The translations under genes were made by a program, and so were the position numbers. From NCBI RefSeq assembly GCF_000381345.1, contig NZ_KB906413.1:1-64000 (forward strand): a stretch of DNA of 64,000 bases, read 5' to 3'. This DNA is from Deinococcus apachensis DSM 19763 (GTDB taxonomy: Bacteria > Deinococcota > Deinococci > Deinococcales > Deinococcaceae). Of the stretch, positions 52,580 to 63,526 are shown piece by piece (the first letter of the stretch is position 1; each line of letters begins with the position of its first letter). The notes under the pieces are model-generated. The model saw only the letters and a program-made list of their open reading frames with translations. It had not been told where the DNA came from and searched no databases.

Positions 52580-53665
52580 ATGGTGCGGCCCATGCCCGGT
52601 GACGCGGAGGAGACCCCGGAATTCCAGTTCCGGCACCGCTCCCTCCTCGTCATCCTGGGGTGCGTGCTGGGGGCGTCCATCGCCACGCTGTGCGTCTCGG
52701 GAGCCTGGCTGTTCACGGCCCTGGACCGGCTGGTGCTGAGCTTCATCGTGGTCAAGAACGCCCTGCTGTTCGTGTGGCTGTGGCGCAGGCCCCGGGCCCT
52801 GGTGCGGGTGGGCGTCATCGAACTGCTGCTGGAGGGGATTGGCGGCGTCGGCAAGCTGTGGCTGGCCCTGATGGTCGAACACACGGCCTACAGCCTGGGG
52901 GGCTACTCGTACTGGCTGATGCTGAACTACTTCATCGCCGCGCTCGTCTGGCGAGGCCGCGCGGCCCTGTGGGTGTCCCTGGGGTGGTTCGCGGTGCTGC
53001 TCACGCTGGGCGGCCTGTACTGGTTTTCCTCCAGCATTCCCCTGAGCACGAAGCAGCAGTATGGCAACACCCTCCTCCAGCTTTACCTGACGCACGCCAC
53101 CCTGATCGCGTTCCTGACCCTCCAGGGCCGGTTGCTGGGGCAGTACCTCGCCGCCATTGTGCGGGCCGAGGGCGCGGCGCGGTTTGCCCATGTGGACGGC
53201 CTGACGGGCACGGCCAACCGACGGCAACTGGAGGCGTGGCTCCGGGCGCGGCACGAGCACGCCGGGCGAACGGGGGAACCCTGGAGCGTCATCCTGTTCG
53301 ACCTCGACCACTTCAAGGGCGTCAACGACACGTACGGGCACGCGGCGGGCGACCGGGTGCTCCAGGCGACTGCCGCCGCCGTGCGCCAGGCCCTGTGGGA
53401 GGGGGACCAGATGGGCCGCTGGGGGGGCGAGGAGTTCCTGGTCATCCTGCCCGGAACGGGCCCGGCGGACGCCGTGCGGGTGGCGGAACGTCTCCAGGAG
53501 GCGGTGACCGCGGTGGAGTACCCGGACGTGGGCCGGGTGACCATCAGTTGCGGCGTGGCGCAGCAGGCACAGGGTGAGAGCGTCGAGGCCCTCCTGCACC
53601 GGGCAGACGAGGCCCTGTACGCGGCCAAGCGGGGAGGCCGGGCCCTCGTGGAGGTGGCGTGGTGA
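52580..53665 (+). CDS. Membrane-bound GGDEF diguanylate cyclase
   Basis: A 361-residue protein with about six membrane helices (about 20-190) and a GGDEF domain (about 200-358): 'VDGLTGTANRRQLEAWL', 'FDLDHFKGVNDTYGHAAGD' and 'MGRWGGEEFLVILPG'. The motif GGEEF is active-site competent. The inhibitory-site Arg is replaced by Trp (WEGD), so feedback inhibition is unlikely. TACCCT around 52568 fits leaderless ATG 52580; ATG 52592 is an alternative. Confidence 0.92.
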   Translation: MVRPMPGDAEETPEFQFRHRSLLVILGCVLGASIATLCVSGAWLFTALDRLVLSFIVVKNALLFVWLWRRPRALVRVGVIELLLEGIGGVGKLWLALMVEHTAYSLGGYSYWLMLNYFIAALVWRGRAALWVSLGWFAVLLTLGGLYWFSSSIPLSTKQQYGNTLLQLYLTHATLIAFLTLQGRLLGQYLAAIVRAEGAARFAHVDGLTGTANRRQLEAWLRARHEHAGRTGEPWSVILFDLDHFKGVNDTYGHAAGDRVLQATAAAVRQALWEGDQMGRWGGEEFLVILPGTGPADAVRVAERLQEAVTAVEYPDVGRVTISCGVAQQAQGESVEALLHRADEALYAAKRGGRALVEVAW

Positions 53666-53678
53666 GAAGGAGCTTGAC

Positions 53679-54344
53679 TCAGCGCCCTGCGCTGTCCTCC
53701 TGCGCCCGCTGCCACGCCGCGTAGCTCACCCGGTCGAGGGTGAAGGTGTCGCGCGTGCGGGTATACGTGCCCCGGCCCCCCATGCGCCCCACCAGATCGA
53801 GGGCGGCGGTGTCCACGTACATCCGTGCCTCGTCGAGCAGGGCGTCCGCGCGCAGGTGCAACCCCAGCACCTCGCCCAGGATCACGCGGGTTCGGCCGAT
53901 CAGCACCGTCTGGACCTCGCGGCATTCCAGGGCGGCGGGGCTGGCGGCCACGCGCGGCACCCGAACGGTGATGCCGGGCGCGAGCGGCACGCCCAGGGTG
54001 TCCGGCTCCGCCATCCCCTGGGGAAAGTCGGTCGCCGTGGCGTTCATCAGGGGCGCGAGGTCCGCGCTGACGAGGCTGACCGTGAACTCGCCCCCGGGGC
54101 CGATGTGGAGCGCAGTGTCCTTGGGCGTGCCGTCCGCCCGGTCACCGGGCCCGAAGGCCACGACCGCCGGGTCCGACCCCATCAGCCCGAAATAGGAGAA
54201 GGGGGCGAGGTTGACGTGCCCGCCCTCGCCCAGCGTGCTGACCCAGGCGATGGGGCGGGGCACGACCACGTTCGTCACGAGCTTGTAGCGGTCGGCGGCA
54301 CTCAGGGTCGTGAGGTCAAAGTGTCGAAAGGCAGGAAGGGTCAT
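53679..54344 (-). CDS. Flavin reductase-like FMN-binding protein
   Basis: A 221-residue split-barrel protein: 'RYKLVTNVVVPRPIAWVST', 'NLAPFSYFGLMGSDPAVVAFGPG', 'DTALHIGPGGEFTVSLVS', 'LECREVQTVLIGRTRVILGEVLGLHL' and 'MGGRGTYTRTRDTFTLDR' match the family that binds FMN and often reduces flavins or has other roles. ATG 54344 is the family start. It is divergent from xseB. Confidence 0.92.
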   Translation of the reverse strand: MTLPAFRHFDLTTLSAADRYKLVTNVVVPRPIAWVSTLGEGGHVNLAPFSYFGLMGSDPAVVAFGPGDRADGTPKDTALHIGPGGEFTVSLVSADLAPLMNATATDFPQGMAEPDTLGVPLAPGITVRVPRVAASPAALECREVQTVLIGRTRVILGEVLGLHLRADALLDEARMYVDTAALDLVGRMGGRGTYTRTRDTFTLDRVSYAAWQRAQEDSAGR

Positions 54345-54389
54345 GGCCCAGGGTAGCGGCCCCCACGAGAGGGGCACTATCCTCGGCCT

Positions 54390-54683
54390 GTGCCGGAGAA
54401 GTCCACCCCCCTGAGCTACCGCGAGGCCTACACCCGGCTCTCGCGCATCGCCGCCGAGCTGGAGACGGGGGAGGCCGACCTCGACCGCGTGCTGCCGCTG
54501 CTGGAAGAGGCGCGGGCCGCCTACGCCGCCTGCCGCGAGCGGATTGAGGCGGTGCGCGCGGTGCTGGCGGGCGACTGGGCCGACGCGGAAACGGGCCCCG
54601 AGGATGAAGACGACGAGGACGAGGTCATGGGAAACGGGGCGCGGGACGCCTCCGGGGACGACCCCTACGCCGACCCATTCTGA
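54390..54683 (+). CDS. xseB: Exodeoxyribonuclease VII small subunit
   Basis: A 97-residue XseB: 'SYREAYTRLSRIAAELETGEADLDRVLPLLEEARAAYAACRERIEAV' is the two-helix hairpin of the small subunit, followed by an acidic tail. XseB supports XseA in degrading single-stranded DNA. xseA is not in the window. GTG 54390 follows TATCCT (54378-54383) by 6 bases. Confidence 0.93.
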   Translation: MPEKSTPLSYREAYTRLSRIAAELETGEADLDRVLPLLEEARAAYAACRERIEAVRAVLAGDWADAETGPEDEDDEDEVMGNGARDASGDDPYADPF

Positions 54684-54720
54684 TCTGCCTTTCGGGTGGC
54701 TGGGGGCGTATCCTCGCCTC

Positions 54721-55353
54721 ATGAGCGATGCTCGTCACTCCACCGCCGCTCCAGCCGAAGGGGCCCGGGTGCCCCGCGTAATCCCCTGGGTCTACCGCCT
54801 GGTCGTGTTCGCCACCACGCTGCCCATCTTTCTGCGCGGCCAGCGCGTCGAGGTGTATGGCCGCGAACATGTCCCGCCGCCCGGCACGCCGCTGATCGTG
54901 GCGGGGAACCACCGCACGGGCTTCGACCCCTTTCTGATCGCGTACAGCCTGCCGCGCGGCCGCTTCCTGCAATTCATGGCGAAAAAGGAGCTGTTCGTGC
55001 CGGTGATCGGGCCGATCATCCGCGCGGGCGGCTCCTTCCCGGTGGACCGCAGCGCCAACGACCTGGGCGCCGTGCGGACCAGCCTCCGCATCCTGCAATC
55101 GGGGGGCACGCTCGGCATCTTCCCCGAGGGCACCCGCGGCGGCGGCGAGATGCAAGGGGGTGTGGCCCTGCTCGCGCTCAAGGGCAAATCTCCCGTGCTG
55201 CCCGTGGGCCTCAGCCGCCAGGGCAGGCGCTGGATCGTGCGCTTTGGCGAGCCGCTGCCGCCTACCGGGAGCATGAAGGTGTTGACCGCCACCCTCGGCG
55301 AACGGCTGACCGAACTCGCGCGGCCGTTGGGCGAGAAGATCAGCGGGGCCTGA
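54721..55353 (+). CDS. 1-acyl-sn-glycerol-3-phosphate acyltransferase
   Basis: A 210-residue PlsC-type acyltransferase of phospholipid synthesis. The catalytic motif is 'GNHRTGFDPFL' (H-x4-D), with 'FVPVIGPIIRAGGSFPVDRS' and 'GIFPEGTRGG' completing the glycerophosphate-binding motifs. One or two membrane-associated helices at the N-terminus. TATCCT at 54709-54714 ends 6 bases before ATG 54721. It follows xseB by 37 bases. Confidence 0.94.
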   Translation: MSDARHSTAAPAEGARVPRVIPWVYRLVVFATTLPIFLRGQRVEVYGREHVPPPGTPLIVAGNHRTGFDPFLIAYSLPRGRFLQFMAKKELFVPVIGPIIRAGGSFPVDRSANDLGAVRTSLRILQSGGTLGIFPEGTRGGGEMQGGVALLALKGKSPVLPVGLSRQGRRWIVRFGEPLPPTGSMKVLTATLGERLTELARPLGEKISGA

Positions 55354-55394
55354 GCGCCCATCACAGTGCCCCTTCTGCGGGAAGGGCTATAGTG

Positions 55395-55505
55395 GCGCCG
55401 ACGGGCGTGGGGGAAGACCGGCGAAAATCCGGCACTGTCGCGCAACGGTAACTGCTTCTGAAGCGGAAGTCCGAACACCTGCCCCGTCCCGGCCCGCGCC
55501 GCAAA
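55395..55505 (+). promoter_or_regulatory. Cobalamin (AdoCbl/B12) riboswitch
   Basis: Conserved elements stand in order: 'gaagaccggcgaaaatccgg' (55413 on) and 'gcactgtcgcgcaacggtaac', then the B12-box-like 'agtccgaacacctgcc' at 55468-55483. The RNA lies upstream of a cobalamin-type ABC transporter and before a strong terminator, so binding of cobalamin should switch the operon off by termination. Exact ends were not resolved; further hairpins follow to about 55540. Confidence 0.93.
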
Positions 55506-55590
55506 GGCGGGGCCGGTGGCCTGACCTCTCGCGGAAAGAGGGACCGCCCGGACAACCCCAGGAGGGTCTACCGCCCGGATGTGTTCACTT

Positions 55591-55618
55591 CCGCCCCCCA
55601 CCGGGGCGGCTTTGTTTT
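55591..55618 (+). terminator. Intrinsic terminator controlled by the riboswitch
   Basis: CCGCCCC (55591-55597) pairs with GGGGCGG (55603-55609) around a 5-base loop, followed by TTTGTTTT (55611-55618). It stands 22 bases before the first gene of the operon, exactly where an attenuation switch would need it. Two copies of ACCGCCCGGA (55542-55551 and 55570-55579) just upstream may form the competing pairing. Confidence 0.85.
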
Positions 55619-55640
55619 CCCTGAGGGCAAGGAGGAACGT

Positions 55641-56510
55641 ATGAAGACCCTTCTGACCCTGACCGCCGTCACCCTCGCCCTGAGCGCCGCCGCAGGTGCG
55701 ACGAGCTACCCCCTCACCCTGACGGACGACTTGGGCCGCAAGGTCACCCTCAAGGCTGAGCCGAAGCGCATCATCAGCGTGCTGCCCAGCACGACCGAGA
55801 CATTGTGCGCCCTGGGTCTGTGTGACCGCCTCGTCGGGGTGGACGACTACAGCGACTTCCCGCAGCAGGTGACCAAGCTCCCGAAGGTGGGCGGCCTGTA
55901 CAACCCCAACATCGAGGCGATGGTGGCCCTGAAGCCCGACCTCGTGATCGTGAGCAAGTACGGCAAGCTCGTCGAGCCGCTGACGCAGGCGGGCGTGACG
56001 GTCCTCGCCATCAATCCCGAGACCTATGACGAAGTGTTTTCCAAGACCCTCACGCTGGGCCGGGTCGTGAACCGCGAGGCGCAGGCCAAGGGGCTGGTGC
56101 TGAACATGCGCCGCGACATCGCGCGGGTCGAGATTCTGACGAAGAATGCCGTCCGCAAGCCCACGACCTACCTGGAGATCGACCCCACCCCGTACTCGGT
56201 CGGGCCGAACTCCTTCATGGGGGTGCTGCTCACCAAGGCTGGGGCGCGCAACATCATCCCCGCGAGCATGGGCGACTTCCCCAAGGTGGACCCCGAGTTC
56301 ATCGTGAAGGCGAACCCGCAGCTCATGCTGGGTCTGGATGCGAGGGCGGCGGCAGGTCGCCCTGGATGGAATTCCATCCAGGCCGTGAAGACGGGCCGGG
56401 CGCTGGAGATTCCCAAGGAACTGGACACCATTCTGAGCCGTCCCGGGCCGCGTCTGCCGCAGGCGCTGCGAGGGCTGGCGCGGCTCGTCCACCCCGAACT
56501 CTTTAAGTAA
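55641..56510 (+). CDS. ABC transporter substrate-binding protein (cobalamin type)
   Basis: A 289-residue exported protein: Sec signal (about 1-19, ending 'AAAGAT'), then a class III binding fold with 'RIISVLPSTTETLCALGLCDRLVGVDDYSDFP' and 'GGLYNPNIEAMVALKPDLVI', as in BtuF and iron-chelate binders. Cys 55/60-type pair may form a disulfide. AAGGAGGAACGT before ATG 55641 is a strong Shine-Dalgarno. The preceding riboswitch supports a cobalamin ligand; the gene is first of a three-gene transport operon. Confidence 0.9.
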   Translation: MKTLLTLTAVTLALSAAAGATSYPLTLTDDLGRKVTLKAEPKRIISVLPSTTETLCALGLCDRLVGVDDYSDFPQQVTKLPKVGGLYNPNIEAMVALKPDLVIVSKYGKLVEPLTQAGVTVLAINPETYDEVFSKTLTLGRVVNREAQAKGLVLNMRRDIARVEILTKNAVRKPTTYLEIDPTPYSVGPNSFMGVLLTKAGARNIIPASMGDFPKVDPEFIVKANPQLMLGLDARAAAGRPGWNSIQAVKTGRALEIPKELDTILSRPGPRLPQALRGLARLVHPELFK

Positions 56511-56521
56511 GGCGGTGAGCC

Positions 56522-57539
<1,018 letters not shown>

Positions 57540-57547
<8 letters not shown>

Positions 57548-58358
57548 GGAGGTCAGCGGTCAGCCGTCTGCCGTCAGTGTAGACACGCTGGGAGCGCATG
57601 ATCTCCACGTCCGGGCCGGGAGTTTCCCGGCGGTGCGGGGGGTCAGCGCCTGCTTTCAGGCCGGGCAGTTCGCCGCCGTGATCGGGCCGAACGGGGCGGG
57701 GAAAAGCACCCTGCTGCGTGCGTTGCTGGGCCTGAACACCCCGGAGACGGGGGAAGTGTGGCTCTCGGGCCGTTCCCTGCGCGGGTGGCCCCGCTCGGAA
57801 CGGGCGCGGCGACTCGCCTACCTGGCGCAGGGGGAAGTCCTGCCCCCCGATGCGCGGGTGCGCGACGTGGTGGCCCTGGGGCGTGGGGCGGGCGAGTGGC
57901 GCTGGGGCCTGATCCCGACCCGGCCCTGGACTCAGGCCGACGAGGACGCCGTGACGGACGCCTTAACCCGCACCGACACGCTGAGATTTGCGGACCGACG
58001 TGTGTCGGAACTCTCCGGCGGCGAGCGGCAGCGGGTCAGCCTGGCCCGCGCGCTCGCCGGGCAGCCGCGCTTTCTGCTCCTCGACGAGCCGACGAACCAC
58101 CTCGACCTCGCCTACGGGCTGGAGGTGATCCGCCACGCCCGCTGCGAGGCGGCGGGGGGACTGGGCGTGATCGCCGTGCTGCACGACCTGAACCTCGCCG
58201 CCCGGGCGGACTGGCTGCTGCTGCTGCATGAGGGCCGGGCGCTCGCGCAGGGCACGGCCGAAGAAGTCCTCACCCCGGCGAATCTGCACGCCGCCTACGG
58301 CCTGCGCGCCCGTGTGATGCGGGATGCGGACCGCCTGCTCGTGATCCCGGAGGATTAG
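57540..58358 (+). CDS. ABC transporter ATP-binding protein (cobalamin type)
   Basis: A 272-residue ATPase: Walker A 'GPNGAGKST', ABC signature 'LSGGERQRVSLARAL', Walker B 'FLLLDEPTNHLD' and switch His in 'VLHDLNLAARAD'. It powers the FecCD-type permease. ATG 57540 is the likely start; the first 14 or so residues ('SREVSGQPSAVSV') are encoded by a copy of the GGTCAGC repeat found at 12531 and 15308, and are not part of the fold. Confidence 0.94.
57551..57577. repeat. GGTCAGC repeat inside the start of the ATPase gene
   Basis: GGTCAGC, CGGTCAGC and GCCGTCAG units lie in a row, the same core as the hairpin elements at 12531 and 15308, but translated here as 'SGQPSAVSV'. Confidence 0.5.
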
Positions 58359-58361
58359 CCG

Positions 58362-58709
58362 ATGCCGCCGAAGTTCTTTTCCACCAGGGGCCACCTCCTC
58401 GTCTGCCAGGGGCCGAGCTGCCAGGCACGGGGCTCGGGCCTGTTGTACCGTGCCCTCTGGAATCACCTCGAACGCTCGGGCCTCGCCTACTACAAGAAGG
58501 GCGGCAGCCTGCGCCTCACGGAAAGTGGCTGCCTGGGCGCGTGCTCCTTCGGCCCGACCCTCTGTGTGTACCGCCAGCGGGAGGGCGGGTTGGAGGAGGG
58601 CTGGTACGCGGCGACCGACTTTCCCCTGGCCTCACGTATCGCGCAGGCAGTGCATGAGGGGATGGAGTTGCCGGAGGACCGGAAGTACGGGCCGGAGGGG
58701 GAGGGGTAG
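58362..58709 (+). CDS. Thioredoxin-like [2Fe-2S] ferredoxin
   Basis: A 115-residue protein with Cys spacing of thioredoxin-like ferredoxins: 'LLVCQGPSCQARG' (C-x4-C) and 'ESGCLGACSFGP' (C-x3-C). It would carry one [2Fe-2S] cluster. Homologues are often annotated with cobalamin or NADH dehydrogenase functions. It follows the transporter genes by 3 bases and is likely under the same B12 riboswitch, suggesting a role in cobalamin handling (inferred). Confidence 0.85.
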   Translation: MPPKFFSTRGHLLVCQGPSCQARGSGLLYRALWNHLERSGLAYYKKGGSLRLTESGCLGACSFGPTLCVYRQREGGLEEGWYAATDFPLASRIAQAVHEGMELPEDRKYGPEGEG

Positions 58710-59338
58710 CCCGCCTCAGCCGCACGCCCCGTCAGCTCCGGGCGGTACTCGAAGTGCATGGTGTCGTGGTGGTACCAGCGGCCCCCCCAGACCCAGCCAT
58801 ATCGCTCGAACACGTGAACCAGGGCGGGGGGAAGGCGGTTGCGGGAGCGAATCCCGACCTGCCCCTCCCGGTAGCCCTTCGAGAGCCAGGAGTCGGCGTG
58901 GGCCGTGTTGAGGTCGATGGCGGCGCCCCAGGCGTGCAGGCTCAGGCGGGAGGTTCCGGCAATGTTGCGCCACAGAAGCGCCCCGGCGCTCGGCCGCGCG
59001 TAGGGCAGGAGGGCGGGCTGCCGGGCCAGTTCGGCGGCAACTGCCCGCAGGGACGCGGCGGCCCCGTTCACCCGCGTGACCTACCCCAACCAGTTCACCG
59101 CGTCGAGGTGGGCGGCCGCTTCCCGCGCCGAATCGCCGTACATCTTGCGGAAGAGGGACTCGTACCGCACCCGCGCGGGGACCTTCAATGGACGGCAGGC
59201 GGGGTACACCGTGTCCAGTTCGTAGGAGGCCGGGCCGGTCGAGCCGGGCGGAATACGTGGCCCCCCTCGCCCGCACGAGCCGCCCGGCAGCAGCAGGGCG
59301 ACGAGGAGAGCGCAAAGCCTGCGGGAGCTGTCTCCCAT
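58490..59338 (-). pseudogene. M15 D-Ala-D-Ala carboxypeptidase-like gene, broken
   Basis: ATG 59338 starts a signal peptide ('RRLCALLVALLLPGGSCG') and 'YPACRPLKVPARVRYESLFRKMYGDSAREAAAHLDAVNWLG', then TAG at 59081-59083. The same frame continues with 'VTRVNGAAASLRAV' into an M15 domain: 'SRLSLHAWGAAIDLNTAHAD' (zinc H-x6-D), 'WGGRWYHHDTMHFEYRPEL'. One stop codon thus splits the gene. The end is also abnormal: after 'HFEYRPEL' (near 58733) the frame runs 240 bases into the ferredoxin gene, as if the natural stop were lost by a frameshift. Confidence 0.8.
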
Positions 59339-59368
59339 GCCCTCAGGGTACGCCGTATTCTGGCAGCG

Positions 59369-61744
59369 TCAGGAGGCCTGGAGAGCGCGTTTTTCGGCCT
59401 TGTCCGCGTACATCCGCAGGTCGCTGAGGCGGACGAGGTCGGCGGTGTCCTGGGTGTCCGCCGGGAAGCAGGCCACGCCCGCGCTCGCGTCCACCCCCTC
59501 GAAGCCCGCCGCCCGCGTCCGGTCCACGGCGCCCCGCACGCGCTCCAGGATGATCGCCGCCTCGGCCGGACCCACGCCCGGCAGCACGACGGCGTACTCG
59601 TCGCCGCCCAGGCGGTGGACCCGGTCCTCCTCGCGCAGGCACTGGCGCAGGGCGCGGGCGAACTCGCGCAGCAGGGTGTCGCCGCGGGCGTGGCCCAGCG
59701 TGTCGTTCACCCGCTTGAGGCCGTCGAGATCGACCGAGAGCACGGCGACCGCCGCGCCCTGGCGGCGCGCCCGGCTGAGTTCCGCCGTGAGGTCAATCTC
59801 GAACGCCCGGCGGTTGCCCAGCCCCGTCAGGATGTCGGTGCGGGCCGCCGTCTCCAGGCTGTGCAGGTGACGCTGCCGTTCCACCCCGGCGGCCAGCGTG
59901 CGCGCCGCCGCCGCGAGCAGGCTGCGCTCGAAAGGAGACCACTCCTCGCAGGGGCCGGTCCGGTAGACCCCCAGCACCCAGGCCTGCTCGGGGAGGCCCA
60001 GGGCCACCGGGAGCAGCGCGGCCCCCCGCAGCCCAGCCTCTGCGCAGGCCGGGAGGGTCGCGGGCAGCTCCGTCGGGGTCAGGAAGACCGCCCGGCCACC
60101 CAGAACGCCCGCGGCCTCGACCTGCCGGGTGGGGAGGTCCCAGGTGGGCAGCGGGAGGTCCCCGTGGGTGGCGAGCGGACGTAGCACGTCCCCCGCGCGC
60201 TGCCACAGGACGAGCGCCCCCTCACCCAGGGCGCGGTTGACGGCGGCCAGGGCGGTCTGTGCCAGTTCCCGGGCGTCCGCCTGCCCGTCCAGCAGGTGGG
60301 AGAGTTCCAGCAGGGCCTCGGCCTGCTCGCGGGCGCGCACGGCCTCCCGCTGGGCCTGCACCGCCGCCGTCACGTCGTAGCCGGTGCCAACCAGTCCCGC
60401 CGGGCGTCCCCCGGCGTCCTGCAGCGGCCCGTAGTGGGCCTCGAAGACCTGCCCCCTCACCTCCACGTGGGTCGTGAAGCTCTCCCCGGCGAAGGCGCGG
60501 TCCAGATTGGTGAGGACCGCCGCGTCCCCGGCAAAGGCCTCCCGCACCGAGCGGCCGACCAGCCCCGCCGGGATCGCTCCCAGGGCGGCCAGGCCCCGGC
60601 CCTCGACGAGGGTAAAGGTGCCCGACAGGTCCGTCGTCCAGAGGACCACCGGGGCGGCCTCCAGCGCGAGGCGCAGCTTCTCCTGGCTCTCGCGCAGGGC
60701 GGCCCGCTGCGCGCTCTGGCTCAGGCTCTGGCGCACCGCCCGGCTCACAGCGTCCACGAGCTGGCGGTCCCGCGCGGTCCAGGGCCGCTCCTGGTGCAGC
60801 CGCAGCAGGGTCATCATGTAGGTCGCCTCCCCCTCCTGCCCCAGGCACACGCTGACTGCCGAGCGCACCCCGGCAGCGACGAGGTCCGCGTGGCTCCCGG
60901 GGTCGCGGGCGTAGTCGGAGACGAACAGGGGGGTGTCACACCCGGCCGCCTGCCACATCAGGCCGCCCTCCTCCCGCCGCATCTCCCGGGTGGCCTGCCG
61001 GGCGAGGTCCGCCCCCGCCGGGCTGTGCCAGGCGCTGCGCGAGGTGGCGCTATCCCCCCGGATCACCACCAGCCCCCCCCAGTCCACGTCGAGGGCGGCG
61101 CCGGTCAGTTCGACGACGTGTGGCAGCAGCTCCCCCGTCGGCAGGTCGAGGTCGGTGAGGTCGCCGATGCCCTGGAGGAGCCGCGAGAGGTTCAGGGCGT
61201 CTTGCAGGCTCCGGGCCTGCGTCTCCCGGAGCTGGGCCGCGCGGTCCGCCTCCAGCCTCCCCAGCCGCAGTTCCAGCTCGTCGATCACGAGCGCGGCGAA
61301 ATCCTTCAGGGCGGCCCGTTCCTGAGCGGAAAAGCTCGCCCGCGGCCGCTCGTCCAGGATGCACAGGGTTCCCAGTGTGTGCCCATCCGGCGTGACGAGC
61401 GGCGCCCCCGCGTAGAAGCGCAGCCCCGGCGCCCCGGTCACGAAGGGGTGGCGCGCGAAGCGGGCGTCGGCGGCCAGGTCGGGCACCACCAGGACGTCCA
61501 GGCTGTGCAGGGCGTGGGTGCAAAAGCTCAGGGAGCGGTCGGTCTGCCGCATATCCAGGCCGAAGCAGGCCTTGAAGAAGGTGTGCTGCGACCCGACCAG
61601 CGAGATCAGGGAAATGGGGACCCCGAACAGCCGCGCGGCCAGCGCCGTGAGCCGGTCGAAGGCCGCCTCGGGCAGCGTGTCCAGCACCGCGTAGCGTTCC
61701 AGCGCCGCCAGCCGTCCCTGTTCCCGAACCGCAGTCGTTTCCAT
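59369..61744 (-). CDS. Multi-sensor diguanylate cyclase (GAF-GAF-PAS-GAF-GGDEF)
   Basis: A 791-residue soluble protein. A GAF domain at about 20-160 ('FDRLTALAARLFGVPISLISLVGSQHTFFKACFGLD', 'SFCTHAL' as in cyanobacterial-type sensors), a second at about 190-340, a PAS domain at about 355-470 ('LRLALEAAPVVLWTTDLSG'), a third GAF at about 480-620 and a GGDEF at about 635-785 with 'HRLGGDEYAVVLPG'. The inhibitory site RxxD (REED) is intact, unlike in the two membrane GGDEF proteins here. Several Cys/His could bind ligands or pigment; none is certain. Confidence 0.92.
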   Translation of the reverse strand: METTAVREQGRLAALERYAVLDTLPEAAFDRLTALAARLFGVPISLISLVGSQHTFFKACFGLDMRQTDRSLSFCTHALHSLDVLVVPDLAADARFARHPFVTGAPGLRFYAGAPLVTPDGHTLGTLCILDERPRASFSAQERAALKDFAALVIDELELRLGRLEADRAAQLRETQARSLQDALNLSRLLQGIGDLTDLDLPTGELLPHVVELTGAALDVDWGGLVVIRGDSATSRSAWHSPAGADLARQATREMRREEGGLMWQAAGCDTPLFVSDYARDPGSHADLVAAGVRSAVSVCLGQEGEATYMMTLLRLHQERPWTARDRQLVDAVSRAVRQSLSQSAQRAALRESQEKLRLALEAAPVVLWTTDLSGTFTLVEGRGLAALGAIPAGLVGRSVREAFAGDAAVLTNLDRAFAGESFTTHVEVRGQVFEAHYGPLQDAGGRPAGLVGTGYDVTAAVQAQREAVRAREQAEALLELSHLLDGQADARELAQTALAAVNRALGEGALVLWQRAGDVLRPLATHGDLPLPTWDLPTRQVEAAGVLGGRAVFLTPTELPATLPACAEAGLRGAALLPVALGLPEQAWVLGVYRTGPCEEWSPFERSLLAAAARTLAAGVERQRHLHSLETAARTDILTGLGNRRAFEIDLTAELSRARRQGAAVAVLSVDLDGLKRVNDTLGHARGDTLLREFARALRQCLREEDRVHRLGGDEYAVVLPGVGPAEAAIILERVRGAVDRTRAAGFEGVDASAGVACFPADTQDTADLVRLSDLRMYADKAEKRALQAS

Positions 61745-61842
61745 CCCCGTCAGCTTAGGGAGGAGCGTCTGTCACGGCTCTGACACGCTTTGCCGCGCCA
61801 GGAGGTGGAATTTTCGGCTTTGTCGGGGCCGGAGCCGCTTGC

Positions 61843-63429
<1,587 letters not shown>

Positions 63430-63526
63430 GCGCCCCATTGTGCCGCACGGGACCGCCATGGCGCGGAGGACGTGCGCGGGAAAAAGTTCATGCGGCAGCA
63501 CCAGCCCCCCGCTCAAGGTGTTCTCC

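Noticed and set aside
55143..55158. Second possible start inside plsC
   Set aside because: It would remove the H-x4-D motif.
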